Counted from the first letter of the stretch, positions 1-8,461 are shown. The stretch: DNA of 64,000 nt from Xanthomonas campestris pv. phormiicola (GCA_025666215.1 CP102593.1:496001-560000); one strand, 5' to 3'. A program made the numbers and translations. Notes: generated from the sequence alone by a model not told the origin.

Positions 1-251
1 CCCAGGTGCCGTCCGCCGAGCAGGTGCACGACGGCCGCGCGATGCTGGCCGCGTTCGCGCAACTGCCGGCCGCACAACGCGCGCTGCTGTTGCTGGTCAG
101 CGTCGAAGGCTTCAGCTATCGCGACGCCGCCGCCGCGCTGGACCTGCCGATCGGCACGGTGATGTCGCGGCTGTCGCGCGCCCGCGAGAAACTGCGCCAG
201 ATAGGCGAAGGCCGCAGCGCCGGCGGCCCTGCCTTGCGAGTGCTCAAATGA
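1..251 (+). CDS. RNA polymerase sigma factor, ECF type (C-terminal part, cut by window edge)
   Basis: The reading frame is open from the left edge and ends in TGA at 249-251. The roughly 80 visible residues look like sigma region 4: a hydrophobic helix (ALLLLVSVEGFSY) and then a helix-turn-helix (RDAAAALDLPIGTVMSRLSRAREKL) that in ECF sigma factors contacts the -35 element. A GTG at position 6 is in frame, but the family is about 170-200 residues long, so the true start is probably outside the window. The stop overlaps the start of the next gene by ATGA, the usual layout of a sigma/anti-sigma operon. The stress signal it answers to cannot be read from this fragment. Confidence 0.85.
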   Translation, partial: QVPSAEQVHDGRAMLAAFAQLPAAQRALLLLVSVEGFSYRDAAAALDLPIGTVMSRLSRAREKLRQIGEGRSAGGPALRVLK

Positions 252-994
252 CCGTGCTGCGCCCCGACGACCAAACCCTGCACGCCTATGTCGATGGCCG
301 CCTGGATCCTGCGCAGCGCGCGCAGGTCGGCGCATGGCTGCAGGCCAATCCCGCGCAAGCCGCGCGCGTGGCCGGCTGGAAACAGGACGCCGACGCGCTG
401 CGCGCGGCCTGGGCCGGCGCCGAGGCGATGCCGGCCAACCCCGCATTGACCGTGCCGGCCCTGCGCCGCCGCGTGCGCCAGCGGCGCCGCACGCTGGCCG
501 CCATGGCCGCCAGCTGCGTGCTGATGCTGGGCCTGGGCACCGGGCTGGGCTGGCAGTTGCGCGACAGCCGCCTCGGCGGCGAGCGCCTGCCGATGGCCGA
601 TGCGGTAGCGGCGTATCGCCTGTTCGCCGACGGCGAGCAGCCGCTGGAATTCGACCCGGCGCGGCGGGTCGCCTTGCAGGGCTGGTTGCGCCGCCATTTC
701 GGCGCCGCCGGCGCGGTGCCGGACCTGCAGGCGCAGGGCTTCGCGCTGCGCGGCGGGCGCCTGCTGTCCACCCCCGAGGGCGCCGCGGCGATGCTGGTCT
801 ACCAGGACGCCAATGGTGCGCGCATCGGCCTGTACCTGCGCCCGCGCAGCGCCCGCCTCGGCGACGGCGAGCGCCGCGACGGCCGCCTGCTGGCGCAATA
901 CTGGTCCGAAGGCGACACCGCCTTCGCCCTTGTCGGCCCGGCCACGCAGACCCGCATGCGCCAGATCGCCCCGTTGCTGCGCGGGCAGGGCTGA
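248..994 (+). CDS. Anti-sigma factor, membrane-anchored
   Basis: This 248-residue protein starts in a 4-bp overlap with the sigma factor gene and is probably its negative regulator. Residues 1-70 form an N-terminal cytoplasmic part of the kind that binds sigma (DDQTLHAYVDGRLDPAQRAQV, resembling the zinc-finger-like anti-sigma fold but without a clear HxxxCxxC). Basic residues (RRRVRQRRRT) then precede one membrane segment near residues 83-103, and the C-terminal half should lie in the periplasm. The translational coupling and topology support the call. The signal sensed is unknown. Confidence 0.8.
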   Translation: MTVLRPDDQTLHAYVDGRLDPAQRAQVGAWLQANPAQAARVAGWKQDADALRAAWAGAEAMPANPALTVPALRRRVRQRRRTLAAMAASCVLMLGLGTGLGWQLRDSRLGGERLPMADAVAAYRLFADGEQPLEFDPARRVALQGWLRRHFGAAGAVPDLQAQGFALRGGRLLSTPEGAAAMLVYQDANGARIGLYLRPRSARLGDGERRDGRLLAQYWSEGDTAFALVGPATQTRMRQIAPLLRGQG

Positions 995-1013
995 GCCAGC
1001 AGAAGGCGAAGGC

Positions 1014-1210
1014 GTCGGGACTGAAGTCCCTCCCACAACGCACCCGGCAAGCAAATCGCAAGTTCCCTGCGGGAGCGACTTCAGTCGCGACGAGCGAAGC
1101 GATGGAGGTGGCGCGACCGGATCGCGCCGGGACTGAAGTCCCTCCCACAGTGCACCCGGCGGGCAGGTCGCAAGTCCCCTGCAGGAGCGGTTTCAACCGC
1201 GACGAACGAC
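1014..1210. repeat. Cluster of REP-like palindromes
   Basis: At least four copies of a short palindromic module lie downstream of the anti-sigma gene. Forms seen are GGGACTGAAGTCCCTCCCAC (near 1018 and 1130), GGGAGCGACTTCAGTCGCGA (near 1070) and GGAGCGGTTTCAACCGCGAC (near 1184). Alternating orientations are separated by a CACCCGGC spacer. The same modules recur near 6360-6490, 24940-25120 and 56822. They can form hairpins in the transcript. They match the kind of repetitive extragenic palindrome common in Xanthomonas and Pseudomonas. Confidence 0.8.
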
Positions 1211-1315
1211 GCCGGGAACCCCGGCAGCTTCGAGCGTCTGTCGGCGCCGAAGCACGCCTGCAACGAGCGCTCCGGCAACCTCAGCCACGCCTGCGGGACG
1301 ACACCCCGCCAAACC

Positions 1316-2686
1316 CTACCCGGCGTAGCGCGCCTTCAGCATCGCGTAGGCCGAGCGCAGCGCCAGCGCTTCGCCGCCGGCCGGGCGGCCGGGGCGGTCG
1401 CTGTCGTTCCAGGCGTACACGTCCAGGTGCGCCCAGGCCTGCCGCGCCGGCACGAAGCGCTCCAGGTACAGCGCCGCGGTCACCGCACCGGCCATGCGCG
1501 AGCCGGCATTGGCCAGGTCGGCGATCGAGCTGGTCAGGTAGCGCAGGTAGGGGCGCCACAGCGGCATGCGCCACACCGGGTCGCGGCTGCGTTCGCCGGC
1601 GGCAATCCAGGCCTGCGCCAGCGCGTCGTCGTTGCAGAACAGCGCCGGCAGGTCCGGGCCCAGCGCGACCCGCGCCGCGCCGGTCAGCGTGGCGAAATCC
1701 AGGATCGCGTCCGGCGCCTGTTCGCTGGCATAGGTCAGCGCGTCGCACAGCACCAGCCGGCCTTCGGCATCGGTGTTGTCGATCTCCACGCTGATGCCCT
1801 GGCGGGTGGCGATCACGTCGCCGGGGCGGAACGCGTCCGGGCCGACCGCGTTCTCCACCGCCGCGAGCAGCACGGTCAGCCGCAGCGGCAGCCGCTGCGC
1901 CATCACCAGCCCGGCCAGCGCCAGCGCATGCGCCGCGCCGCCCATGTCCTTCTTCATGTGGCGCATGCCGTCGGCCGGCTTCAGGTCCAGCCCGCCGGTG
2001 TCGAAGCACACGCCCTTGCCGACCAGCGCCACATGCGGGTGCGCGTCCTCGCCCCAGCGCAGCACGATCAGCCGCGGCGCGCGGTGCGAGGCGCGGCCGA
2101 CCGCGTGGATCGCCGGGAAATTGCGCAGCAGCAACTCCTCGCCGACGATGCTTTCGCACTGCGCGCCATGCGCGTCGGCGATCGCGCGCGCCGCCGCTTC
2201 CAGGTGGTCAGGCCCCATGTCCTCGGCCGGCGTGTTGACCCAGTCGCGCACGCGCACGCACGCCTCCAGCTGGTCGCGCACCTCCGCGCTCGGCGTGGCC
2301 AGCAGCTGCGCCGGCAGCCGCGTCGGCTGCTTGTAGCGGGCGAAGCGGTAGCTGCCCAGGCCCCAGCCCAGCTGCAGCGCGGCCTGCTCGTCCTCGTTCA
2401 GCGCAGTGGCCAGCCGCCAGCGGCTGCCGGCCGGCAGCGCGTACGGTGCGTGCGCGTACGCATGGGCATCGCCGCGGTCGCCCACGCCCAGCACCGCCGC
2501 GGCCACGCCGTCCGCGCCGGGCAGCAACAACATCGTGCCGGGGGCGGCCACGAACTGCTGCGCATCCAGCCACCCCACCCAGGCCGGCGCCTGCGCGGCG
2601 CGCCATTCGGCCAGGCGTTCGCGGTCCAGCACATGCAGCGGCAGCGCATGGGGGGAGGCATCGGTGAAGCCGGAAGGCAGGGACAT
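1316..2686 (-). CDS. Leucyl aminopeptidase family protein (M17)
   Basis: This cytosolic metallo-aminopeptidase removes N-terminal amino acids from peptides using two metal ions. The 456 residues have the M17 plan: a variable N-terminal domain, then the catalytic domain with VGKGVCFDTGG (metal-binding K224 and D229), KKDMGGA (D247) and the signature NTDAEGRL at 304-311, which supplies the Asp/Glu ligands and the catalytic Arg. It is shorter than E. coli PepA (about 500 residues), so it belongs to the broader family and is not a certain PepA orthologue. It lies 70 bp upstream of the end of the HAD phosphatase gene on the same strand and may be co-transcribed with it. Confidence 0.93.
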   Translation of the reverse strand: MSLPSGFTDASPHALPLHVLDRERLAEWRAAQAPAWVGWLDAQQFVAAPGTMLLLPGADGVAAAVLGVGDRGDAHAYAHAPYALPAGSRWRLATALNEDEQAALQLGWGLGSYRFARYKQPTRLPAQLLATPSAEVRDQLEACVRVRDWVNTPAEDMGPDHLEAAARAIADAHGAQCESIVGEELLLRNFPAIHAVGRASHRAPRLIVLRWGEDAHPHVALVGKGVCFDTGGLDLKPADGMRHMKKDMGGAAHALALAGLVMAQRLPLRLTVLLAAVENAVGPDAFRPGDVIATRQGISVEIDNTDAEGRLVLCDALTYASEQAPDAILDFATLTGAARVALGPDLPALFCNDDALAQAWIAAGERSRDPVWRMPLWRPYLRYLTSSIADLANAGSRMAGAVTAALYLERFVPARQAWAHLDVYAWNDSDRPGRPAGGEALALRSAYAMLKARYAG

Positions 2687-2756
2687 CAGCGGGTCCTTGT
2701 GGGTCGGGCGCGGCCGGCGGCAGGCGCGGCCAGGGCAAAAAGGCAGTGGGCAGCGC

Positions 2757-3491
2757 TCATGCGCGCGCGCCGCCGGCCGGCTGGGTGGCGTCCAGCCAGT
2801 CGGCCAGGCCGGTGAGGGTGTCGAAGTGCAGGTCCGGCGGCGTCGGCGGATGCCAGGCCTGCGCCTCGCGGTTGATCCAGCAGCCGCGCAGCCCGGCCTG
2901 CATCGCGCCGACCACGTCCATCTCGATGTGGTCGCCGACGTGCAGCACCTGCGCGCAGGGCAGCCCCAGCCGCGCGCAGGCGGCGTGGAAGATGCTCGGG
3001 TCCGGCTTGGCCGCGCCGTGTTCGCGCGCGCTGAGCTGGAATGCGAAATGCGGCGCCAGGCCGATCGTGCCCAGGTCGGCGTTGCCGTTGCTCAGCGCCG
3101 CCACCGGCACGCGCGCGGCGATCCGCTGCAGCGCGGCGATGCTGTCCGGGTAGCACTCCACCTGGTTGCGCGCGGCATAGAACACCGCGAACGCCGGCTC
3201 CACCAGCGCCTCGTCGCCACCGCTGTCGCGCAGCGCGCGGCGCAGGGTCAGGCGCCGCATCTCGCTCAGGTCGTGGACCAGGTGTGGATGCGCGGCGAAC
3301 ACCTCGTCGCGCAGCTGGCGCATCGCCGCGATCGGGAACCGCTCGGCGGTGCGCGGACTGTGCTGCAGCAGCCAGTCGTGCAGCACCTGTTCGATGCGCG
3401 CGCCGATCGGCGCGAACGGCCACAGCGTGTCGTCCAGGTCCAGCGTGATGGCGCGAACGGGGAAGGAAGGCAAGGAAGTCACTCGCAACAT
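2757..3491 (-). CDS. HAD-family hydrolase (phosphatase)
   Basis: This 244-residue HAD-superfamily phosphatase carries motif I DLDDT (nucleophile D18, acid/base D20) right after the N-terminus, motif II as ALSNGN, a Lys in GAAKPDPSIF (motif III) and the acidic motif IV at HVGDHIEMDVVG. The helical cap between motifs I and II is the YigB/epoxide-hydrolase-like type (about 100 residues). The frame stays open upstream to 3557. The ATG at 3491 is preferred because motif I normally sits 10-20 residues from the start. The substrate cannot be named; YigB relatives dephosphorylate flavin precursors and other small phosphates. Confidence 0.88.
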   Translation of the reverse strand: MLRVTSLPSFPVRAITLDLDDTLWPFAPIGARIEQVLHDWLLQHSPRTAERFPIAAMRQLRDEVFAAHPHLVHDLSEMRRLTLRRALRDSGGDEALVEPAFAVFYAARNQVECYPDSIAALQRIAARVPVAALSNGNADLGTIGLAPHFAFQLSAREHGAAKPDPSIFHAACARLGLPCAQVLHVGDHIEMDVVGAMQAGLRGCWINREAQAWHPPTPPDLHFDTLTGLADWLDATQPAGGARA

Positions 3492-3570
3492 TTTACGCCA
3501 ACCGACAGTGCCGGCTCCTGCCAACAGGAGACACACGTGCCGGCCCCGGCGCCGCATCGATCGCTTTTCC

Positions 3571-3599
3571 GAGTCCCCAGTCCCCAGTCCCCAGTCCCG
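3571..3599. repeat. Short tandem heptamer repeat (AGTCCCC)n
   Basis: Three to four direct copies of AGTCCCC lie in the gap between the HAD gene and the transporter gene. Related arrays occur at 21358-21387 (CCCCAAT form), 62131-62160 and 62249-62279. All are intergenic. This appears to be a dispersed simple repeat of this genome; no function can be assigned. Confidence 0.75.
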
Positions 3600-3602
3600 G
3601 CT

Positions 3603-4724
3603 TCATTCCAGCAACCTGGCCCAGCGCTGCATGCCGTCCACCCGCGCCAGCACCATCTTGATGCACACCAGCAGCGGCACCGCCAGCAGCAGCCCGATCA
3701 TGCCCCACAGCCAGCCGAACAGCATCAGCGCCAGGATCAGCATCAGCGGCGAGATCGCCATGCGCCGGCCGAGCACGATCGGCGTCACCACCTGGCCTTC
3801 GAGCATGTGCAGCGCCAGGTACAGGATCGCCGGCAGCGCCGCGCTCAGCGGATCGCGGAATTCGACGAAGCCCATCAGCAGCATCAGGATCGCGCCGATC
3901 AGCGGGCCCACGTACGGGGCGAAATTCAACAGCGCCACCACCGTGCCCCACAGCAGCGCTTCCTGCAGCGGAATCTTCAGCAGCACCAGCATGCCGGCGA
4001 AGATCAGTCCGACCAGGGTGTTGATGATGCTGATGGTCAGCACGTAGCGCGAGACCTCGCGCTCGATCGAACGCAGGATGTCGGTGGTGAATTTCTGCTG
4101 CTGGCGGTTCGGCAGCAGCGCGATCGCATGCCGCTGCAGGTTCTCGCCGAAGACCATGAAGAAGAACGTCAGCAGCACCACCGCCAGCGCCGAGGCGGCC
4201 AGCCGCGGGGTCCGCACCAGCGCCTTGTACGGATCGTCCAGCTGGGTGCGGATCACCTGCACGCGGCGCCCGTTCTCGCCGCCGGCGGCGCGCGCGAAAT
4301 TCTCCGCCGCCTGGTTGGCCTGCTGCATCGGCTTGGTCAGGTCGCGCACCTGGGTGGCGATGTGGCGCATCTGCCCGGGCGCCTGCTGCACCCACTCGGC
4401 AGCCGGCCCGGCCAGCTGCATGGTCAGGGTCGCGGCCACCGCCATGCCCGACAGCAACACCAGCAGCGCGCCGAGGAAGCGCGGCACGTACAGCCGCCGC
4501 AGCCCGCGCAGGATCGGGTTGCCGACCAGGGCGAAGAACGCGGCCAGCAGCACCGGCAGGATCACCTCCTGCGCCGCCCACAAGGTGTAGCCCACGGCCA
4601 GCGTCGCCAGCACCACCAACGACACCGGTCCGCGCGGGCGCGGTGCGGGCGGTGGCGGGAGGGCGTCCTCGGGGGGCGGTGCCACGTCGCCGGCGTCGGC
4701 CACGGATTCGAACAGAGTGCTCAT
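3603..4724 (-). CDS. AI-2E family transporter (PerM-like membrane protein)
   Basis: The 373 residues have a proline-rich cytoplasmic N-terminus (about 45 residues) and roughly eight membrane segments in the AI-2E transporter arrangement: two near residues 48-80 and 88-110, a soluble loop, and the C-terminal cluster containing LLWGTVVALLNFAPYVGP and the final helices with VAVPLLVCIKMVLA. Family members include the E. coli exporter TqsA and several Na+/H+ antiporter-like proteins, so the substrate is open. The frame runs on upstream to 4931 in Arg-rich sequence without protein-like character; the ATG at 4724 (MSTLFESV) is taken as the start. A second family member lies at 43719. Confidence 0.9.
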   Translation of the reverse strand: MSTLFESVADAGDVAPPPEDALPPPPAPRPRGPVSLVVLATLAVGYTLWAAQEVILPVLLAAFFALVGNPILRGLRRLYVPRFLGALLVLLSGMAVAATLTMQLAGPAAEWVQQAPGQMRHIATQVRDLTKPMQQANQAAENFARAAGGENGRRVQVIRTQLDDPYKALVRTPRLAASALAVVLLTFFFMVFGENLQRHAIALLPNRQQQKFTTDILRSIEREVSRYVLTISIINTLVGLIFAGMLVLLKIPLQEALLWGTVVALLNFAPYVGPLIGAILMLLMGFVEFRDPLSAALPAILYLALHMLEGQVVTPIVLGRRMAISPLMLILALMLFGWLWGMIGLLLAVPLLVCIKMVLARVDGMQRWARLLE

Positions 4725-4869
4725 CGGACCTGCGCTGCGTACGGTGGCCCGGGCACGTGTCCTGCGGACACGCACCTTTCGGCGCGAAAAGGGGAAGCGG
4801 AGTGTAGGCCGATCCTGGCCTGCGCGGTATGAAGGCGGTGTGGCGACCGCAGCGGGTCGCCGGTGCTGC

Positions 4870-5316
4870 TCAGCGTTCGGACACGTCCGTGGCCGCTTCG
4901 GCTGCGCGCGGCGGTGCGGCGGACGGCGCATCGACCGGTGCAGTGGCCACGGCGGGCGCAGCCGGCTGCCGCCGCGGCGCGCCTGCGGCCGCGGGTGCCT
5001 CGACCGCCTGCGCGGTGTCCGCCGCGCGTTCGGCTTGGTCGGAGGCGTCCTTGACCCCGGTCGCGGTCAGCAGGCTGGAGACCGCGCTGAGCATCTGCAG
5101 CCAGCGTGCGCCGCCGAGCTTGCCGATCGCCGCCGCCGGCTCGGCGCGTCCGGCCAGGAAGCCGGCCCCCAAGCCCACCGCGACGATGCGCAGCGGCGTC
5201 CAGCCTTCGCGCCAGACCCGCTGCAGCGTGGTCCACTGCGTCTGCATCTGCTGCTGGCGGCCTTCCAGCACCGTTTCGGCGCGGGCGATGCGGTGCTGCA
5301 GTTGATCGAATTTCAT
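4870..5316 (-). CDS. YqjK-like small protein of the yqjD-yqjE-yqjK cluster
   Basis: This is a 148-residue protein with an N-terminal amphipathic helix (FDQLQHRIARAETVLEGRQQQ), a short hydrophobic stretch (LRIVAVGLGAGFLAGRA) and a low-complexity Ala/Pro tail. It starts with ATG at 5316, overlapping the stop of the upstream holin-like gene by 4 bp, so the two are translationally coupled. Position and shape match the third gene of the enterobacterial yqjD-yqjE-yqjK operon, which encodes inner-membrane-associated proteins linked to stationary phase. The similarity is in layout and composition; the function is not known. Confidence 0.75.
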   Translation of the reverse strand: MKFDQLQHRIARAETVLEGRQQQMQTQWTTLQRVWREGWTPLRIVAVGLGAGFLAGRAEPAAAIGKLGGARWLQMLSAVSSLLTATGVKDASDQAERAADTAQAVEAPAAAGAPRRQPAAPAVATAPVDAPSAAPPRAAEAATDVSER

Positions 5317-5798
5317 CGGTGCGCCTCGGCTGCCGCGGCCGTGTGGCCGTCGGCCTTTTCGTCGTCGTCGCCACCGATCCCCAGCTTCGCCAGCTGGCGG
5401 CGGGTGGCGTCGAGCTTGCTCATCTCGAAATAGCGCAGCGCCTGCCAGGCGCCCAGGGCGGTGACCACCAGACTGAACGCGGCGGTCGCCGAGATCGACG
5501 CCAGCCACGACCAGCCCAGCCGCTGCAGCACCGCGATCAGTGCGCCCATCAGCAGCATCCACGCCGACGCGCCGAACGACACCGCGATGGTCAGCCACAC
5601 CAGCGCGCGCGCCAGCGCCGCGCGCGCCAGGGCCAGATCCGCCACCACCAGCTTGCGCAGCGCGCGGCTGGCTTGCAGCGTGGCGGTCAGGCCCTCGCGG
5701 CCGGCCTGGCCGAACTCGCGGAACGATTGCTCCAGCGACGGCTGTTCGGCCTCCGCTGGATCGGGCGCAGCGGCGTCGCGGGCCTGCTCGTCGCTCAC
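5313..5798 (-). CDS. Phage-holin-family membrane protein (YqjE-like)
   Basis: A 161-residue protein with an acidic N-terminus and two closely spaced membrane segments (about residues 60-90 and 95-118, ending at ALRYFEMSKLDATRRQLAK), followed by an acidic Asp/Glu-rich tail. This is the holin superfamily type that pairs with YqjD/ElaB proteins in many Proteobacteria; these are housekeeping membrane proteins and not evidence of a prophage. It lies 6 bp downstream of the DUF883 gene and overlaps the next gene by 4 bp, forming a three-gene operon. Confidence 0.85.
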   Translation of the reverse strand: MSDEQARDAAAPDPAEAEQPSLEQSFREFGQAGREGLTATLQASRALRKLVVADLALARAALARALVWLTIAVSFGASAWMLLMGALIAVLQRLGWSWLASISATAAFSLVVTALGAWQALRYFEMSKLDATRRQLAKLGIGGDDDEKADGHTAAAAEAHR

Positions 5799-5803
5799 GT
5801 GGC

Positions 5804-6172
5804 TTACTTGTCGCTGCTGCGCGCCAGCTTGGCGATGATCCAGCCGGTGGCGAAGGCCACGCCGAACGAGGCCAGCGGGCGCTCGCGGATCAGTTCGGCG
5901 GCGCTGTCGATCAGGTCGCGGCCCTTGTCCAGCAGCACATCGACCTGCTCCTTCGCCGCGGCACCGCCGAATTCGGCAGCGGCCAGCCCGGACAGCGCGC
6001 TGTCGGACAGCTCGGCCTTGACGTTGGCCTTGCCCAGCTTCAGCTCGTCGCCCGCGGCACCGGCGGCGCCCTTGATCGCTTCGCCGGCGTAGCTGGCGGC
6101 CGACTTCAGGTGCGAACCGGCTTCGCTGAGGTTGTCCTTGAGGTTTTCGGTATTGGTGGGATTGGCATTCAT
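5804..6172 (-). CDS. DUF883 family protein (YqjD/ElaB-like)
   Basis: The 122 residues show a long amphipathic helical region (residues 8-90, Ala/Lys/Glu-rich) and a C-terminal membrane anchor (PLASFGVAFATGWIIAKLA), the layout of YqjD and ElaB, which tether ribosomes or other partners to the inner membrane in stationary phase in E. coli. An AGGAG Shine-Dalgarno lies 7 bp before the ATG at 6172. The frame extends upstream through REP-like sequence, which is not coding. It is the first gene of the yqjD-yqjE-yqjK-like operon. Confidence 0.88.
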   Translation of the reverse strand: MNANPTNTENLKDNLSEAGSHLKSAASYAGEAIKGAAGAAGDELKLGKANVKAELSDSALSGLAAAEFGGAAAKEQVDVLLDKGRDLIDSAAELIRERPLASFGVAFATGWIIAKLARSSDK

Positions 6173-6359
6173 CGCGTGTCTCCTGACGGTGGTAGGGGCA
6201 TACCTGCGCACGGCAGGCGGTTCGCGGATCGCGATCCAGAGAAATAGCACCGACGCGGTGTAGAGCTTGTTAGGTCCGGACGCCGCGCGTACATCCCGAT
6301 GGACCGGCATTATGGCCAACTGCGGGCCGCGCCGCGCGCGCCGAGCAGATGCGTGCCTT

Positions 6360-6490
6360 GTGCAGGAGCGGCTGCAGCCGCGACGAGCGGAGCCGAAGCA
6401 ACCGGTCGCGGCTGAAGCCCCTCGCACCGTGCACCCGGCCAGGCGCCCACACGCCTTTTGTGGGAGCGACTTCAGTCGCGACAAACGAAG
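6360..6490. repeat. REP-like palindrome cluster
   Basis: Three related palindromic modules (GGAGCGGCTGCAGCCGCGAC near 6364, GGTCGCGGCTGAAGCCCCTC near 6401 and GGGAGCGACTTCAGTCGCGA near 6462) lie between the divergent ends of the protease gene and the DUF883 promoter. They are the same family as those at 1014-1210. The 6173-6541 gap holds these and the operon promoter, and no gene. Confidence 0.75.
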
Positions 6491-6541
6491 CCGCCGGCCC
6501 GGCCGAGCCCGGACCCGTTCCGCACCGCCCTCACCCCCGCC

Positions 6542-7987
6542 TCACTGCATCAACAAATCCGCCTGCGCGCCGCCGCGGATCACCCGCAGCACCAGCTGCG
6601 CCGGCTTGCGTGCGAAATTGGCGCGGTAGCTGGCCAGGTCGGCGAACTCGCCGGTGGACGCGGCCACCACGATGTCGCCGCCGGCCAGGCCGTTGCGCGC
6701 GGCGCGACTGCCGCGCGCCACGGTGCCGACCAGCACCCCGTTGATGCCGGACTGGCGCAGCGACTCGGGCAGGTCGGTGAAGGTGGCGCCGCCCAGCCGC
6801 GGGTCCAGCGATTCGCCGCTCACCGCACGCGGCTGTTCCTTCAGCATGGCCTTGAGTTGCAGCGGCTTGCCGTCGCGGCGCACGTCCAGCGTCACCGTGC
6901 TGCCCACCGGCTGCAGGCCTTCGTAGTTGTGCAGCGCCTCGGCGCTGTCCAGGCGCTCGCCGTTGGCGCCGACCACCACGTCGCCGGGCTGCAGGCCGGC
7001 CGCGGCCGCCGCCGAGCCGGTCAGCACCCGCGTCACCAGCGCGCCGCGCGGCGCGTCCAGGCCCAGGCCCTGCGCCATCTGCGCGGTCAGGTTCTGGGTC
7101 TCGATGCCGAAGGTGCCGCGGATCATCACCCCATTGTTCTTCAGCAACTGCTCGACCACCGCCCGCGCCAGGTTCGACGGGATCGCCAGGCCCAGGCCGA
7201 TGTTGCCGGCCATGCTGCCCTGCGGATTGAAGCTGGCGGTGTTGATGCCGACCAGTTCGCCGTGCAGGTCCACCAGCGCGCCGCCGGAGTTGCCCGGGTT
7301 GATCGAGGCGTCGGTCTGGATGAAGTTCTGGTAGCCCAGGCCGCGGATGCCGTTGCGGCCCATCGCCGAGACGATGCCCGAGGTCACCGTCTGGGTGAAG
7401 CCGAACGGGTTGCCGATCGCCACCACGAAATCGCCCACGCGCAGCTTGCTGCTGTCGCCCAGGCGGATCTCGGTGAGCTTGTCGGCCTTGATCCGGATCA
7501 GTGCCACGTCGGTGTCCGCGTCCGAGCCCATGAACTCGGCCTTGAAGCTGCGCCCGTCGGCCAGGGTCACCTGCACGTCGTCGGCGTTCTCCACCACGTG
7601 GTGGTTGGTCAGCACGTAGCCGTTCTTGGCGTCGATGATCACGCCCGAACCCAGCGACTCGTTGATCCGCTCCTGCGGGATGTCCGGAAACAGGCGGCGG
7701 AAGAACGGGTCGTTGAAGTACGGATTGCGCACCCGCACCACCTGCTTGGTGTTGATGCTGACCACCGCCGGCATGGTCTGCTGCAGCATCGGCGCCAGCG
7801 ACGGCAGCGGCTGGCCGGCCACCGAGGCCGGCAAGGCCGCGCTGCCGGCCACCGTCTGCGCCACCGGCGCGGCGGGGGCGGGCGCGGCCTCGGCGCGATT
7901 GTCCAGGTGCGCGTTGATCGCGGTGGCGGCGAAACCGCCGAAGGCAGCGGCGGCGGTCAGGGTCAGCAACGTGGGCAGCGGTCGCAT
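6542..7987 (-). CDS. Do-family periplasmic serine endoprotease (DegP/DegQ-like)
   Basis: A 481-residue HtrA-type protease. It has an N-terminal signal or anchor segment (residues 1-26), a trypsin-like domain with the triad H130 (TNHHV), D160 (DTDVALI) and S234 (NPGNSGGAL), and two PDZ domains (about 270-360 and 385-480). The chymotrypsin-domain loop carrying NPYFNDPFFRRLFPD matches the LA loop of DegQ/DegP proteins that form cages. It degrades or refolds misfolded envelope proteins. The ATG at 7987 is chosen because it begins the signal sequence; the upstream extension to 8101 is not protein-like. Orthologues in this group are often called MucD or DegP. Confidence 0.95.
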   Translation of the reverse strand: MRPLPTLLTLTAAAAFGGFAATAINAHLDNRAEAAPAPAAPVAQTVAGSAALPASVAGQPLPSLAPMLQQTMPAVVSINTKQVVRVRNPYFNDPFFRRLFPDIPQERINESLGSGVIIDAKNGYVLTNHHVVENADDVQVTLADGRSFKAEFMGSDADTDVALIRIKADKLTEIRLGDSSKLRVGDFVVAIGNPFGFTQTVTSGIVSAMGRNGIRGLGYQNFIQTDASINPGNSGGALVDLHGELVGINTASFNPQGSMAGNIGLGLAIPSNLARAVVEQLLKNNGVMIRGTFGIETQNLTAQMAQGLGLDAPRGALVTRVLTGSAAAAAGLQPGDVVVGANGERLDSAEALHNYEGLQPVGSTVTLDVRRDGKPLQLKAMLKEQPRAVSGESLDPRLGGATFTDLPESLRQSGINGVLVGTVARGSRAARNGLAGGDIVVAASTGEFADLASYRANFARKPAQLVLRVIRGGAQADLLMQ

Positions 7988-8145
7988 GGGTCGGGTTCCG
8001 GATGACAGCGGCGGGAGACGCAAGGCAGATGGGCGCCGGGGCGTATAAATCAAGATGAACGCGCGGCGTTTAACCGCCAGTGAAAGCCCGTCGCAGGCCA
8101 AATCCGCAGCGGCGTACGGAGGCGCCGAACCACCGGGTGTCGGCG

Positions 8146-8174
8146 TTGACAGCCGGGTCGCCCAGGGTTAGCTT
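8146..8174 (+). promoter_or_regulatory. Predicted sigma70 promoter of the ribonucleotide reductase gene
   Basis: A perfect -35 hexamer TTGACA (8146-8151), a 17-bp spacer and TAGCTT (8169-8174) lie about 290 bp before the reductase start codon. This is the only strong promoter-like match in the 474-bp gap. Transcription would begin near 8181, just upstream of the two NrdR-like boxes. Confidence 0.55.
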
Positions 8175-8189
8175 GGACACTGGGTTTTG

Positions 8190-8205
8190 CCACTACATGT
8201 AGCGG
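8190..8205 (+). promoter_or_regulatory. NrdR box-like site 1
   Basis: CCACTACATGTAGCGG matches the 16-bp NrdR consensus (ACACTATATATAGTGT) at about 11 positions and contains the perfect palindrome CTACATGTAG. NrdR is the ATP/dATP-sensing repressor of ribonucleotide reductase genes and normally binds two boxes on the same helix face. Confidence 0.6.
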
Positions 8206-8220
8206 TAGGACGTCAAAGCA

Positions 8221-8236
8221 ACCCAACTACTGGGGT
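8221..8236 (+). promoter_or_regulatory. NrdR box-like site 2
   Basis: ACCCAACTACTGGGGT matches the consensus more weakly (about 8 of 16) but begins exactly 31 bp after site 1, the three-turn spacing typical of paired NrdR boxes. The spacing is the main support. Confidence 0.45.
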
Positions 8237-8461
8237 TTTCACTGGGGTCCACACCCCAGGGGGCGCACGCAGTGACGCATGGCGTGAACGTGAGACGGGC
8301 GGGCGAACGCCCTACGCATTCCCATTCGGCCGAAGGGCGCCGCCGCGCGCGCTGCCGCGGCTGTCGTCGTCGCGCAGCGCAAACCGCATACAAATGAGAA
8401 ACGCGGCGGACGGCCACCCCCATCCGCCCCATCGGGACAGGTTCGAGGAGAACACAACAGA

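Noticed and set aside
2406..4832. An 808-codon open frame on the plus strand
   Set aside because: It overlaps three minus-strand genes with clear motifs and is Gln/Arg/His-rich, typical of antisense frames in GC-rich DNA.
5313..5798. Prophage, suggested by the holin-family gene
   Set aside because: The gene is in a yqjD-yqjE-yqjK-like housekeeping operon; no other phage genes are near.
7988..8461. Cobalamin riboswitch before the B12-dependent reductase
   Set aside because: No B12-box sequence or matching fold was found; the gap instead holds a promoter and NrdR-like boxes.
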